Source of the DNA: Chloroflexota bacterium
GTDB taxonomy: Bacteria > Cyanobacteriota > Vampirovibrionia > Obscuribacterales > Obscuribacteraceae
NCBI GenBank assembly: GCA_005240105.1
Contig: SBAT01000293.1
Location: 1-9,860 of the forward strand
Direction of reading: 5' to 3'
DNA length: 9,860 nucleotides
Shown here: piece by piece, positions 1 to 5,254 of the stretch
Position numbering within the stretch: the stretch's first letter is position 1
Layout of the letters: every line of letters begins with the position of its first letter
Program-made: the position numbers and the translations under genes
Notes under the pieces: generated by a model
What the model saw: the letters and a program-made list of their open reading frames with translations, nothing else
What the model was told of the DNA's origin: nothing
Databases searched by the model: none

Positions 1-758
1 ATCTTAGGCTTACATGCCGGGTCTAATCCACATTTCACTGCTAAGCGATAAGCTTCTTCCCCAAAGCGTTGCTTAAATGTGCTGCCTGGTCCCTCAGAGT
101 CCCAGCTCTCAAGTTCCTGTTCTGTGAAGTCACAAGCCCCATCAACAGTAAATGCCAAATACTTTTGTGCAGACCCAGACTTCAGAGCATCGATTGATTT
201 CATAACCGACTGGGCAACGTCATTGATATGAACAGCACCCTTCCAGTACCAACGTGCCCATTCTGGAAAACTTGCATAGACTGATCGATTCCAATGAGGA
301 ATAAAGGCACGTGGGCGCAAGGCGATAATGGACATTCCATGTCGAGCGGCGTACGTGCGCATTAGGTCTTCGCCGACTAGCTTGCTGTGTCCATAGATAC
401 CGGGCCACTCATCGACGCTGGTGCTGGATATGAAGACAAACTTCGAGCAGCCCGCACGGGCGCAAGACTCTAGAAGAGTCATAGTTCCTGTGACATTCAA
501 CTCCCAGAAATCAAACGCATCTTTTTCATTGCGGAATTCATGAATCCCATGCCAGGCAGCAATATGCACTACACAATCAACACCAGGAAGCACCGATTCC
601 AACAGTCGGCGATCTAGGATAGAACCTTCGACGAATTGTCCGACGGGCTCTTTCGGCGGAGCAACGTCGAGGTTGATCGGGGAATCTCCCTGAGAAACCA
701 ACTCAGAAATAAGAATCCGTCCCAGATCCCCTGAACCGCCAGTTAGTAAAACTTTCAT
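1..758 (-). CDS. NAD-dependent epimerase/dehydratase (extended SDR), C-terminus cut by window edge
   Basis: The 252 visible codons show an extended short-chain dehydrogenase/reductase of the nucleotide-sugar epimerase/dehydratase type. Seen: a Rossmann dinucleotide-binding motif TGGSGDLG at residues 6-13 (G7, G10, G13). Asp31 lies at the end of the second beta strand, which in this family favours NAD over NADP. VVHIAA is at 63-68, the catalytic Ser/Thr region SST at 111-113, and the catalytic pair Tyr122/Lys126 in YGHSK. HINDVA at 177-182 matches the late 'vHVxDvA' motif of the family. The start ATG (756-758) is the first codon before the Rossmann strand MKVLLTGG, with a weak purine-rich GTGGTGAG about 5 nt upstream. 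No stop occurs before the window edge; the family's usual length of about 280-320 residues suggests some tens of residues are missing. The substrate cannot be told: sugar nucleotide epimerases, reductases and steroid-type dehydratases all share these motifs. It is transcribed away from the kinase-like gene at 885. Confidence 0.88.
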   Translation of the reverse strand, partial: MKVLLTGGSGDLGRILISELVSQGDSPINLDVAPPKEPVGQFVEGSILDRRLLESVLPGVDCVVHIAAWHGIHEFRNEKDAFDFWELNVTGTMTLLESCARAGCSKFVFISSTSVDEWPGIYGHSKLVGEDLMRTYAARHGMSIIALRPRAFIPHWNRSVYASFPEWARWYWKGAVHINDVAQSVMKSIDALKSGSAQKYLAFTVDGACDFTEQELESWDSEGPGSTFKQRFGEEAYRLAVKCGLDPACKPK

Positions 759-785
759 TAGACTCACCACAAATTGAACTCGTTG

Positions 786-814
786 ATTCTACCGGCTCTC
801 ATGTTTGCTGGAAT
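786..814 (-). promoter_or_regulatory. Possible sigma70 promoter for the epimerase gene
   Basis: Read on the minus strand, TAGAAT (786-791, 5 of 6 to consensus) is preceded at a 17-nt spacing by ATTCCA (809-814, only 3 of 6). It would give a leader of about 20 nt before the ATG at 758. The -35 is poor, so this is a candidate only. I found no convincing promoter on the plus strand for the divergent gene at 885. Confidence 0.25.
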
Positions 815-884
815 TTGTGCTGTCTAATTTGTGTAAATCCAAGATCGGCGACAATGTAAAGCTGCCTAATCAGGAATCGCTACC

Positions 885-1940
885 ATGCTATTGAGCAATC
901 GACAAAAACAACATTCGCAAATTTCAACACGGATTTCCAGTCTTAACGACGAGCAGATTTCTGACTTGCTTCACAAGGCAAAACCCTTACACTCTGGCTA
1001 TGGCGGAACTTCCGCTTTGCTGATGATTGACGAAACTCCTGTCTTTGTAAAAAAGGTACCCCTAACCGACCTCGAAAGACAATCGCAACACTCTCGATCA
1101 ACAGCTAACATCTTTGAACTACCACTCTTTTATCAATATGGAGTGGGATCAAATGGTTTTGGTGCATGGCGTGAATTAGCTGCCCACCTGATAACAACAA
1201 ACTGGGTGCTCTCAGAAGAATGTCCCAATTTTCCTCTACTCTATCACTGCCGTATCCTACCAACTGCTAAGCCAGAACCTATGGATTCCAAAGAACTAGA
1301 AGAATTAGATTCTGACGTCCAGTATTGGGATAACTCTCAGTCCATTCGCAACCGGCTGGAGGCAATTCGTAATAGCTCAGCTCATCTAGTGTTGTTTTTA
1401 GAATATATTCCCCAAACACTGAGCAAATGGCTGTCTTCTCGGCTTCAAGAAGGTGAAACTGCCTCATCAAAAGCTATTTCATTCGTAGAAGAGAATCTAA
1501 AGACGACCATTGACTTTATCAACGCCCGCGACTTCCTGCATTTCGATGCACATTTCAATAACATGCTCACCGATGGACAGTTGGTTTATTTCAGTGATTT
1601 TGGCTTGGTTCTATCATCACACTTCGATCTAAATGAACAGGAGATTGAATTCCTAAATAGTCATCGCAATTACGATCGATGTGCAAGCATTGCTAGTTTT
1701 CTTCACAATATAATTACCAGCTTGTTTGGACAAGACCGCTGGGAAATGCAACTTCGCAACTATGTAAATGGCGACCGAGATAAACTTGAAGAATTATCTC
1801 CGGCTATAGCCGCTACAATCAAACGATATGCGCCGATTGCGCTAGTATTCAGAGATGAGTTCTTCCGCAGTCTTCAGAATAAATCCAAATCAACCCCCTA
1901 TCCAGCAACTCGCTTGGATAGCCTTCTACTTGCAATCTAA
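885..1940 (+). CDS. Protein-kinase-fold protein (Ser/Thr kinase-like or small-molecule phosphotransferase)
   Basis: This 351-residue soluble protein has the landmarks of the protein-kinase-like fold. Seen in order: a glycine-rich loop GYGGTSALLMI (38-48), a candidate ATP-binding lysine in FVKKV (K56 or K57), a candidate helix-C glutamate E97 in AWRELAAH, a catalytic loop HFDAHFNNML with D221 and N226, and a metal-binding DFG at 238-240. The catalytic loop has the HxDxHxxN form usual in aminoglycoside/choline kinases and ABC1-type kinases, not the HRD form of Hanks kinases, while the intact DFG is Hanks-like. From memory, the block STANIFELPLFYQYGVGS (72-89) resembles a family of uncharacterised kinase-like proteins common in actinobacteria. 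There is no membrane helix or sensor domain; the 110 residues after DFG form a helical C-lobe. The start ATG has CAGGAA 8 nt upstream. It converges on the gene ending at 1961 with a 20-bp gap and has no visible partner. Substrate unknown: protein or small molecule. Confidence 0.8.
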   Translation: MLLSNRQKQHSQISTRISSLNDEQISDLLHKAKPLHSGYGGTSALLMIDETPVFVKKVPLTDLERQSQHSRSTANIFELPLFYQYGVGSNGFGAWRELAAHLITTNWVLSEECPNFPLLYHCRILPTAKPEPMDSKELEELDSDVQYWDNSQSIRNRLEAIRNSSAHLVLFLEYIPQTLSKWLSSRLQEGETASSKAISFVEENLKTTIDFINARDFLHFDAHFNNMLTDGQLVYFSDFGLVLSSHFDLNEQEIEFLNSHRNYDRCASIASFLHNIITSLFGQDRWEMQLRNYVNGDRDKLEELSPAIAATIKRYAPIALVFRDEFFRSLQNKSKSTPYPATRLDSLLLAI

Positions 1941-1960
1941 CAGTTTCAAATACTGCTAGA

Positions 1961-2215
1961 CTACAATACGCGACGGCGGCAATCGGCACAGAATACTCGT
2001 AGTCCAATCGGCCGAAAGAATTTAACTTCCGCCCACTTTCGAGAATAAGCCATATACATCCTATCATCACTGACGCCACGATAGGCAATGTGCACGATGT
2101 TACTACAACACGGATTCTCAACTACGGCTTCGGAGTCTGCATTCTCCGCATCGTTCGCTTTCGATGCCGAAAATAATCCTGCTAATTTCTGCATCCAAGT
2201 CTTGCCGCCGTCCAT
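1961..2215 (-). CDS. Hypothetical 84-aa protein with CC and CxxC cysteine pairs, downstream of the histidine kinase
   Basis: I do not recognise this protein. The frame stays open for a long way upstream inside the histidine kinase gene, but the real start is almost certainly the ATG at 2213-2215. It has a strong GAGGG Shine-Dalgarno 8 nt upstream and starts 13 nt after the kinase stop codon. The 84 residues contain a basic/hydrophobic N-terminus (MQKLAGLF), an Ala/Asp/Glu-rich low-complexity stretch (about 19-33), then a compact region with Cys37-Cys38 and, near the end, CADC (76-79) followed by an Arg-rich tail (CRRRVL). Two cysteine pairs about 38 residues apart could bind one zinc ion as a small ribbon; this is inference. 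There is no signal peptide or membrane helix. Translational coupling to the sensor kinase suggests co-expression. It could be an accessory or target of the kinase, or simply an operon passenger. Confidence 0.68.
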   Translation of the reverse strand: MDGGKTWMQKLAGLFSASKANDAENADSEAVVENPCCSNIVHIAYRGVSDDRMYMAYSRKWAEVKFFRPIGLRVFCADCRRRVL

Positions 2216-2223
2216 GTAAATTT

Positions 2224-2229
2224 CCCTCT
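2224..2229 (-). promoter_or_regulatory. Ribosome binding site fixing the start of the 84-aa gene
   Basis: AGAGGG on the minus strand lies 8 nt before the ATG at 2213-2215 and overlaps the last base of the histidine kinase stop codon. A Shine-Dalgarno placed at the end of the upstream gene argues that the small frame is a real, translationally coupled gene. Confidence 0.7.
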
Positions 2230-3680
2230 TAATGGCGTGCCAGTGGCAATGTGATTGTAAAAGTCGACCCTTCACCCACAGTCGATTCAACATCGACAGA
2301 TCCTTTGTGACGCACAATAATTTCTTTGGTGATGGCCAAACCAAGTCCGGTACCACCGACCGTACGTGTACGTGACTTGTCGGCTCGATAAAAGCGCTCG
2401 AAAATATGCGGCAAGTCCCCAGCGTCAATTCCTGGTCCGGTGTCTTTGACGACGACTTCGACGTCCTTATTATCATCTATTTGCGTCTCTACGCTTACAG
2501 AGCCACCAACCGGCGTATAACTGACGGCATTGTGCAGCAAGTTCACGATTGCTCTCTGTAGCTGAATACTATTGCCTGACACCACAGCACCATCCGCATT
2601 GCTCAGATTGGACAATACAATTTCCTTCTTCTCCGCTTGCACTCTCACCTGTTCAAGAGCATCGCTAATTATGGATGAAATGCTTACCTCTTCGTGCCAA
2701 TCTGCTCTTACCGATGCATCCAAACGAGTAATGTCCAGCAAGTCCTTCAATAAATTTGATTGGCGATCAACTAGTTTTTCCAACGAATGTAAAAACTGCG
2801 CTCTCAATTCAGGATCATTTGCCGCCCCAGCCTGCAAAGCCTCTACAACCGCACCAATAGCCATTGTTGGAGTTTTTAATTCATGACTAGCGTTAGCAAT
2901 AAATTCCTGCCGCAATCTTTCTTGCTCACGCAGACGGCTAATCATTTGATTGAATGAATTGGCCAATTCACCAATCTCGTCTTTTCGCAATACCGGCACA
3001 AATTCAGATATGTCGCCTTCCGCTGCTATTTGGCTGGCCGTCAAACTCATATCACGAATGGGCTGCGTCACTCGCTTGGCGAGCCAGCGACTAATCAAAA
3101 CAGTAACAACCAAAGTAGCAAGAATAATTTCTAGAAAGACAATCAAGTCCTGGTGCAATCGTTGATTAATTTCAGTCAGCGGCACACCAACTCTTATAAC
3201 TCCTGCAGTTTCTCCCATTGAACGTACTGGATATGCAACAAAAAGCCAGTCGGTTTTAGTCAGGTGTGAGCTGCGCGTGTAAATGGCCGCAATTCCAGCA
3301 AGGGCATCGTTAATTTCCGGTTGATCGGAAATGCTTTCTTTTGATCTGGATGGACGCATGCCTGACTCGGCAATGACATGTCCACCACTGTCGACAACAG
3401 TTACCCAGGCGTTCAATTTGCCCCCATGTCTATCCGCCGCTGCCTGAATGCGTGCGGTTGCTTCCGGAGAGTCCAATGCCAGATCGTTATCAATTTCCAG
3501 TCCCAGGTTAACGGCTTCAACCTGCAACGCATTGCGCAAGTCAGAAATAGATTCCGACTTCAAAATGACCAATGCCCAAACACTTACCGCCATGAGGGCA
3601 ATGGTTAGCACCAACAGATATGTGAACAACAGCTGGTTAGCTAGACTACGGGACAGCCAATTAGAAAGTCGCCTGAACAT
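2229..3680 (-). CDS. Membrane sensor histidine kinase (HAMP, HisKA, HATPase_c), PhoR-like layout
   Basis: This 483-residue kinase senses a signal at or outside the membrane and autophosphorylates on a histidine for transfer to a response regulator. Domains in order: transmembrane helix 1 about 17-40; an extracytoplasmic sensor region about 41-178 (PAS/Cache-like size, including VTVVDSGGHVIAES and GVIRVGVPL); transmembrane helix 2 about 179-198; HAMP linker about 199-252; HisKA dimerisation helix with phospho-accepting His266 in NASHELKTP; HATPase_c with N box LLHNAVSYTP (N384), G1 box DTGPGI (413-418), F box FERFYR (427-432) and G2 box GGTGLGLAI (442-450). All catalytic motifs are intact. The start is supported by GGGGGAGG, whose GGAGG ends 6 nt before the ATG. 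The domain order resembles PhoR/PnpS kinases, but no response regulator gene lies on either side: upstream is divergent trxA, downstream is the 84-aa gene. The signal is not evident. Confidence 0.95.
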   Translation of the reverse strand: MFRRLSNWLSRSLANQLLFTYLLVLTIALMAVSVWALVILKSESISDLRNALQVEAVNLGLEIDNDLALDSPEATARIQAAADRHGGKLNAWVTVVDSGGHVIAESGMRPSRSKESISDQPEINDALAGIAAIYTRSSHLTKTDWLFVAYPVRSMGETAGVIRVGVPLTEINQRLHQDLIVFLEIILATLVVTVLISRWLAKRVTQPIRDMSLTASQIAAEGDISEFVPVLRKDEIGELANSFNQMISRLREQERLRQEFIANASHELKTPTMAIGAVVEALQAGAANDPELRAQFLHSLEKLVDRQSNLLKDLLDITRLDASVRADWHEEVSISSIISDALEQVRVQAEKKEIVLSNLSNADGAVVSGNSIQLQRAIVNLLHNAVSYTPVGGSVSVETQIDDNKDVEVVVKDTGPGIDAGDLPHIFERFYRADKSRTRTVGGTGLGLAITKEIIVRHKGSVDVESTVGEGSTFTITLPLARH

Positions 3681-3702
3681 TTCTTGCCTCCCCCTACTGT
3701 CA

Positions 3703-3731
3703 ATTATTGCTTATGACCTACTCGATTCCAA
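3703..3731 (-). promoter_or_regulatory. Possible sigma70 promoter for the histidine kinase operon
   Basis: On the minus strand, TTGGAA (3726-3731, 4 of 6) and AATAAT (3703-3708, 5 of 6) are separated by exactly 17 nt. Transcription would start near 3696, leaving a leader of about 15 nt that contains the GGGGGAGG ribosome binding site. Confidence 0.3.
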
Positions 3732-3809
3732 GATTTAGCCGATAAAGCCGCATAATTAGGGTCGGATTAAAACAAAACGAGCTTTTCTATGTCATTATGT
3801 AATCGTCTC

Positions 3810-3815
3810 TATAAT
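3810..3815 (+). promoter_or_regulatory. Consensus -10 box upstream of trxA
   Basis: A perfect TATAAT lies 57 nt before the trxA ATG. No good -35 is present at 16-18 nt spacing (CTATGT at 17 nt), so the promoter may need an activator. The presumed leader contains a small inverted repeat, GGGTT (3832-3836) and AACCC (3842-3846) around a 5-nt loop, followed by the strong ribosome binding site AGGGAGGT (3856-3863), 9 nt before the start. Confidence 0.4.
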
Positions 3816-3872
3816 TCGAGATCGATTGTCCGGGTTGTCAAAACCCCAGATATTTAGGGAGGTCCTCATCTA

Positions 3873-4199
3873 ATGACCCATGTGTCAAACGTAAACGATA
3901 GCGACTTTGAAAACGAGGTTCTGAAAGACCCCCTGCCAGTACTTGTTGACTTCTGGGCCCCCTGGTGCGGACCATGTAAGGCAGTAGCTCCAGTGGTCGA
4001 AGACTTGGCTAAGGAGTTTGACGGACGCCTCAAAGTCGTCAAGTTAAACACCGACGAAAACCCGAAAACTGCCCAAGCCTATACCATCAGAGGAATTCCA
4101 AGCCTCTATCTCTTTAAGAGTGGTCAGGTCGTTGAGCAGATTGTCGGCGCAGTACCGAAGTCCACTTTGGCTACTGCTATCAACAAGCACGTCGGCTAA
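3873..4199 (+). CDS. trxA: Thioredoxin
   Basis: This cytosolic thiol-disulfide oxidoreductase of 108 residues has the standard family length. It reduces protein disulfides and would be recharged by thioredoxin reductase, which is not in the window. The active site WCGPC is at residues 31-35 (C32, C35). The buried Asp25 sits in VLVDFW, and the cis-proline Pro76 is in the family motif GIPSL. There is no signal peptide. The start ATG is 9 nt after a strong AGGGAGGT. It is divergent from the histidine kinase operon and closed by an intrinsic terminator at 4221-4252, so it is probably monocistronic, with the second thioredoxin gene transcribed separately or by readthrough. Confidence 0.96.
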   Translation: MTHVSNVNDSDFENEVLKDPLPVLVDFWAPWCGPCKAVAPVVEDLAKEFDGRLKVVKLNTDENPKTAQAYTIRGIPSLYLFKSGQVVEQIVGAVPKSTLATAINKHVG

Positions 4200-4220
4200 T
4201 TTAACGAATTCAAAATTGAG

Positions 4221-4252
4221 GGCGGCCCGTTGTAAATAACGGACCGCCTTTT
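4221..4252 (+). terminator. Intrinsic terminator after trxA
   Basis: GGCGGCCCGTT (4221-4231) pairs with AACGGACCGCC (4238-4248) around a 6-nt loop. The stem has 10 pairs interrupted by one C/A mismatch and is followed directly by TTTT and a further T-rich stretch. It begins about 20 nt after the trxA stop codon. Confidence 0.85.
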
Positions 4253-4254
4253 GA

Positions 4255-4282
4255 TTTATGAAATCCAAAAAGCGACTACAAT
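4255..4282 (+). promoter_or_regulatory. Possible promoter for the second thioredoxin gene
   Basis: TACAAT (4277-4282, 5 of 6) lies 28 nt before the ATG at 4311, with a weak TTTATG (4255-4260) at 16-nt spacing. It sits directly after the trxA terminator, as expected if the two thioredoxin genes are separate units. Confidence 0.3.
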
Positions 4283-4310
4283 CCTAATTAGAGTCAAAAA
4301 CAGGTAGGCA

Positions 4311-4757
4311 ATGCGCGAAGTCCTAATAACTTTCCTTTTTGCGCTCGTTATCGGCGCCATGATTAACGGCTCTAATGGGCCGGCAGGGTCTCATGCGCCA
4401 AATACTTTGCAACAAGAGACGCCTATCGAGGACTCGTCGCTTGTCCCGGCAGTCACTCAAGCAAGTTTTGACAGCGAAGTGCTACAGTCCGAAAGTCCAG
4501 TGCTGGTCGAGTTTTGGGCAACCTGGTGTGGACCATGTAAGCGCATGAAGCCAGTCGTCGATGAGATTGCCAAAGATTTTGAGGGCAAAATGAAGACCGT
4601 CAAGGTGGATATTGATGCCGAGCCGGAGCTGGCCTCCAAGTTTAATGTTAATGGCGTGCCCACGCTCGTGCTCTTCAAAAACGGGCGACCAGTGACTACT
4701 CTAAGTGGTGTCATCGCCAAAGAATCGCTGGTAGAACAGATTAATCACGTTCTTTAG
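4311..4757 (+). CDS. Thioredoxin-domain protein with N-terminal membrane anchor or signal peptide
   Basis: This 148-residue protein joins an N-terminal hydrophobic segment to a complete thioredoxin fold. Residues 4-19 (VLITFLFALVIGAMIN) are a membrane helix or signal sequence. A Gly/Pro/Ser/Gln-rich linker (about 20-48) follows, then the thioredoxin domain (about 49-148) with WCGPC at 72-76 (C73, C76) and cis-Pro117 in NGVPTL. No lipobox cysteine is present, so it is either anchored by the uncleaved helix or cleaved and exported. The motif WCGPC and the 'VLVEFWATWCGPCKRMKP' context are those of reducing thioredoxins, not DsbA-type oxidases. The start is chosen because it gives the full hydrophobic segment; AGGT lies 5 nt upstream. 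The gene follows trxA in the same direction and looks like an old duplicate of it that gained an export signal. Its target is unknown: it could reduce envelope proteins or cytochrome c apoproteins. Confidence 0.88.
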   Translation: MREVLITFLFALVIGAMINGSNGPAGSHAPNTLQQETPIEDSSLVPAVTQASFDSEVLQSESPVLVEFWATWCGPCKRMKPVVDEIAKDFEGKMKTVKVDIDAEPELASKFNVNGVPTLVLFKNGRPVTTLSGVIAKESLVEQINHVL

Positions 4758-4764
4758 TTGTAAG

Positions 4765-4794
4765 GCTCCGGCTTCGCTGACGCTCCGCCTTCGC
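4765..4794. repeat. Imperfect tandem repeat, 17-nt period, GC- and pyrimidine-rich
   Basis: GCTCCGGCTTCGC (4765-4777) recurs as GCTCCGCCTTCGC (4782-4794), 12 of 13 bases identical, separated by TGAC. Looser variants of the same C/T-rich theme continue rightwards (ACGCTCTCGCTTC near 4811-4823, CCTCCGCTCCCGC near 4842-4854). Composition is unlike the neighbouring genes. It may be part of a dispersed intergenic repeat family. Confidence 0.5.
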
Positions 4795-4939
4795 CTGCTA
4801 CTCGCAACCCACGCTCTCGCTTCAGATTGCTGGGCCGCAATCCTCCGCTCCCGCTATTCTCCCTGTATCCCTCCCAGGGAAAAGGCCGTTTCAAGACTCG
4901 CTTGAGTCGGCTATAGCCCCTAAAGTCCAGAAAAAGAAT
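4795..4939. other. Non-coding stretch with several small hairpins
   Basis: No convincing gene lies between the thioredoxin stop (4757) and the ATG at 4976. Besides the tandem repeat, three short inverted repeats are visible: GATTGC/GCAATC (4825-4830 with 4837-4842, 6-nt loop), TCCCTG/CAGGGA (4860-4865 with 4875-4880, 9-nt loop) and GACTC/GAGTC (4895-4899 with 4904-4908, 4-nt loop). None is followed by a T-run, so they are not standard terminators. They could form a structured RNA, a repeat element, or the 3' end of the thioredoxin transcript. Confidence 0.45.
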
Positions 4940-4968
4940 TTGCTAGCAGAATTCGCAGTCGTTACAAT
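4940..4968 (+). promoter_or_regulatory. Probable sigma70 promoter of the small protein / tri-AAA protease operon
   Basis: TTGCTA (4940-4945, 4 of 6) and TACAAT (4963-4968, 5 of 6) are spaced by exactly 17 nt. Transcription is expected to begin about 7 nt after the -10 box, near 4975, which is at or one base before the ATG at 4976. The first gene of the operon would then be on a leaderless or nearly leaderless mRNA, in keeping with the absence of a Shine-Dalgarno there. Confidence 0.5.
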
Positions 4969-4975
4969 GTGATCT

Positions 4976-5239
4976 ATGAAGGCGTATGTTGTTAGTTTCT
5001 TTCTCATGCTGGTGCTGAGCTGCTTGCTGTTCAGCCTCATTCCCGAACAGCCGCCACCATATCCAATGCCGGTAGGCATCGGGCACGTAAGGGAAAGCAG
5101 CTTCGGCATGGAACGCGCCGAAGGCAACATTCCAGAAATTCACCTTGCCGACACCGCCAGAGGTGTAGGCTACATGACCAAGATTGACGAAAAGAGTAAT
5201 GAGAGAACCGCCGAGTTTCCCCTGGGCGCCAATAACTAA
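4976..5239 (+). CDS. Small membrane-anchored or exported protein, first gene of the protease operon
   Basis: I do not recognise this 87-residue protein. Residues 4-22 (from YVVSFFLMLV to LLFSLI) form one hydrophobic helix, a membrane anchor or signal peptide. A proline-rich linker PEQPPPYPMP (23-32) follows, then about 55 polar residues. Cys16 lies inside the hydrophobic helix with Leu at -2 and more hydrophobic residues after it, so it is a poor lipobox. No Shine-Dalgarno precedes the ATG; a good promoter ends 8 nt before it, suggesting leaderless translation. The gene ends 15 nt before the FtsH-like gene, which has its own GAGGAT site. By position it could be an adaptor, inhibitor, substrate or stabilising subunit of that protease; this is inference from operon structure only. 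Confidence 0.66.
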   Translation: MKAYVVSFFLMLVLSCLLFSLIPEQPPPYPMPVGIGHVRESSFGMERAEGNIPEIHLADTARGVGYMTKIDEKSNERTAEFPLGANN

Positions 5240-5254
5240 TCGAGGATATAGACC

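Noticed and set aside
1941..1960. CAGT/ACTG inverted repeat between the convergent genes as a bidirectional terminator
   Set aside because: Only a 4-bp stem, AT-rich and without a T-run.
1849..2121. Minus-strand frame of about 90 codons overlapping the kinase-like gene end
   Set aside because: It overlaps both the plus-strand kinase-like gene and the better supported 84-aa gene, and shows no recognisable motif or ribosome binding site.
2216..2476. Upstream extension of the small cysteine protein frame to give about 171 residues
   Set aside because: This part lies in another frame inside the well-supported HATPase domain of the histidine kinase, with no ribosome binding site; the internal ATG at 2215 with GAGGG is the better start.
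4860..4880. TCCCTG/CAGGGA hairpin as terminator of the second thioredoxin gene
   Set aside because: The loop is 9 nt and is followed by AAAAGG, not by a T-run, and it lies 100 nt after the stop codon.
4976..5239. Lipoprotein signal in the 87-residue protein (Cys16)
   Set aside because: The residue at -2 is Leu and the hydrophobic helix continues past the cysteine, unlike a normal lipobox followed by a polar region.
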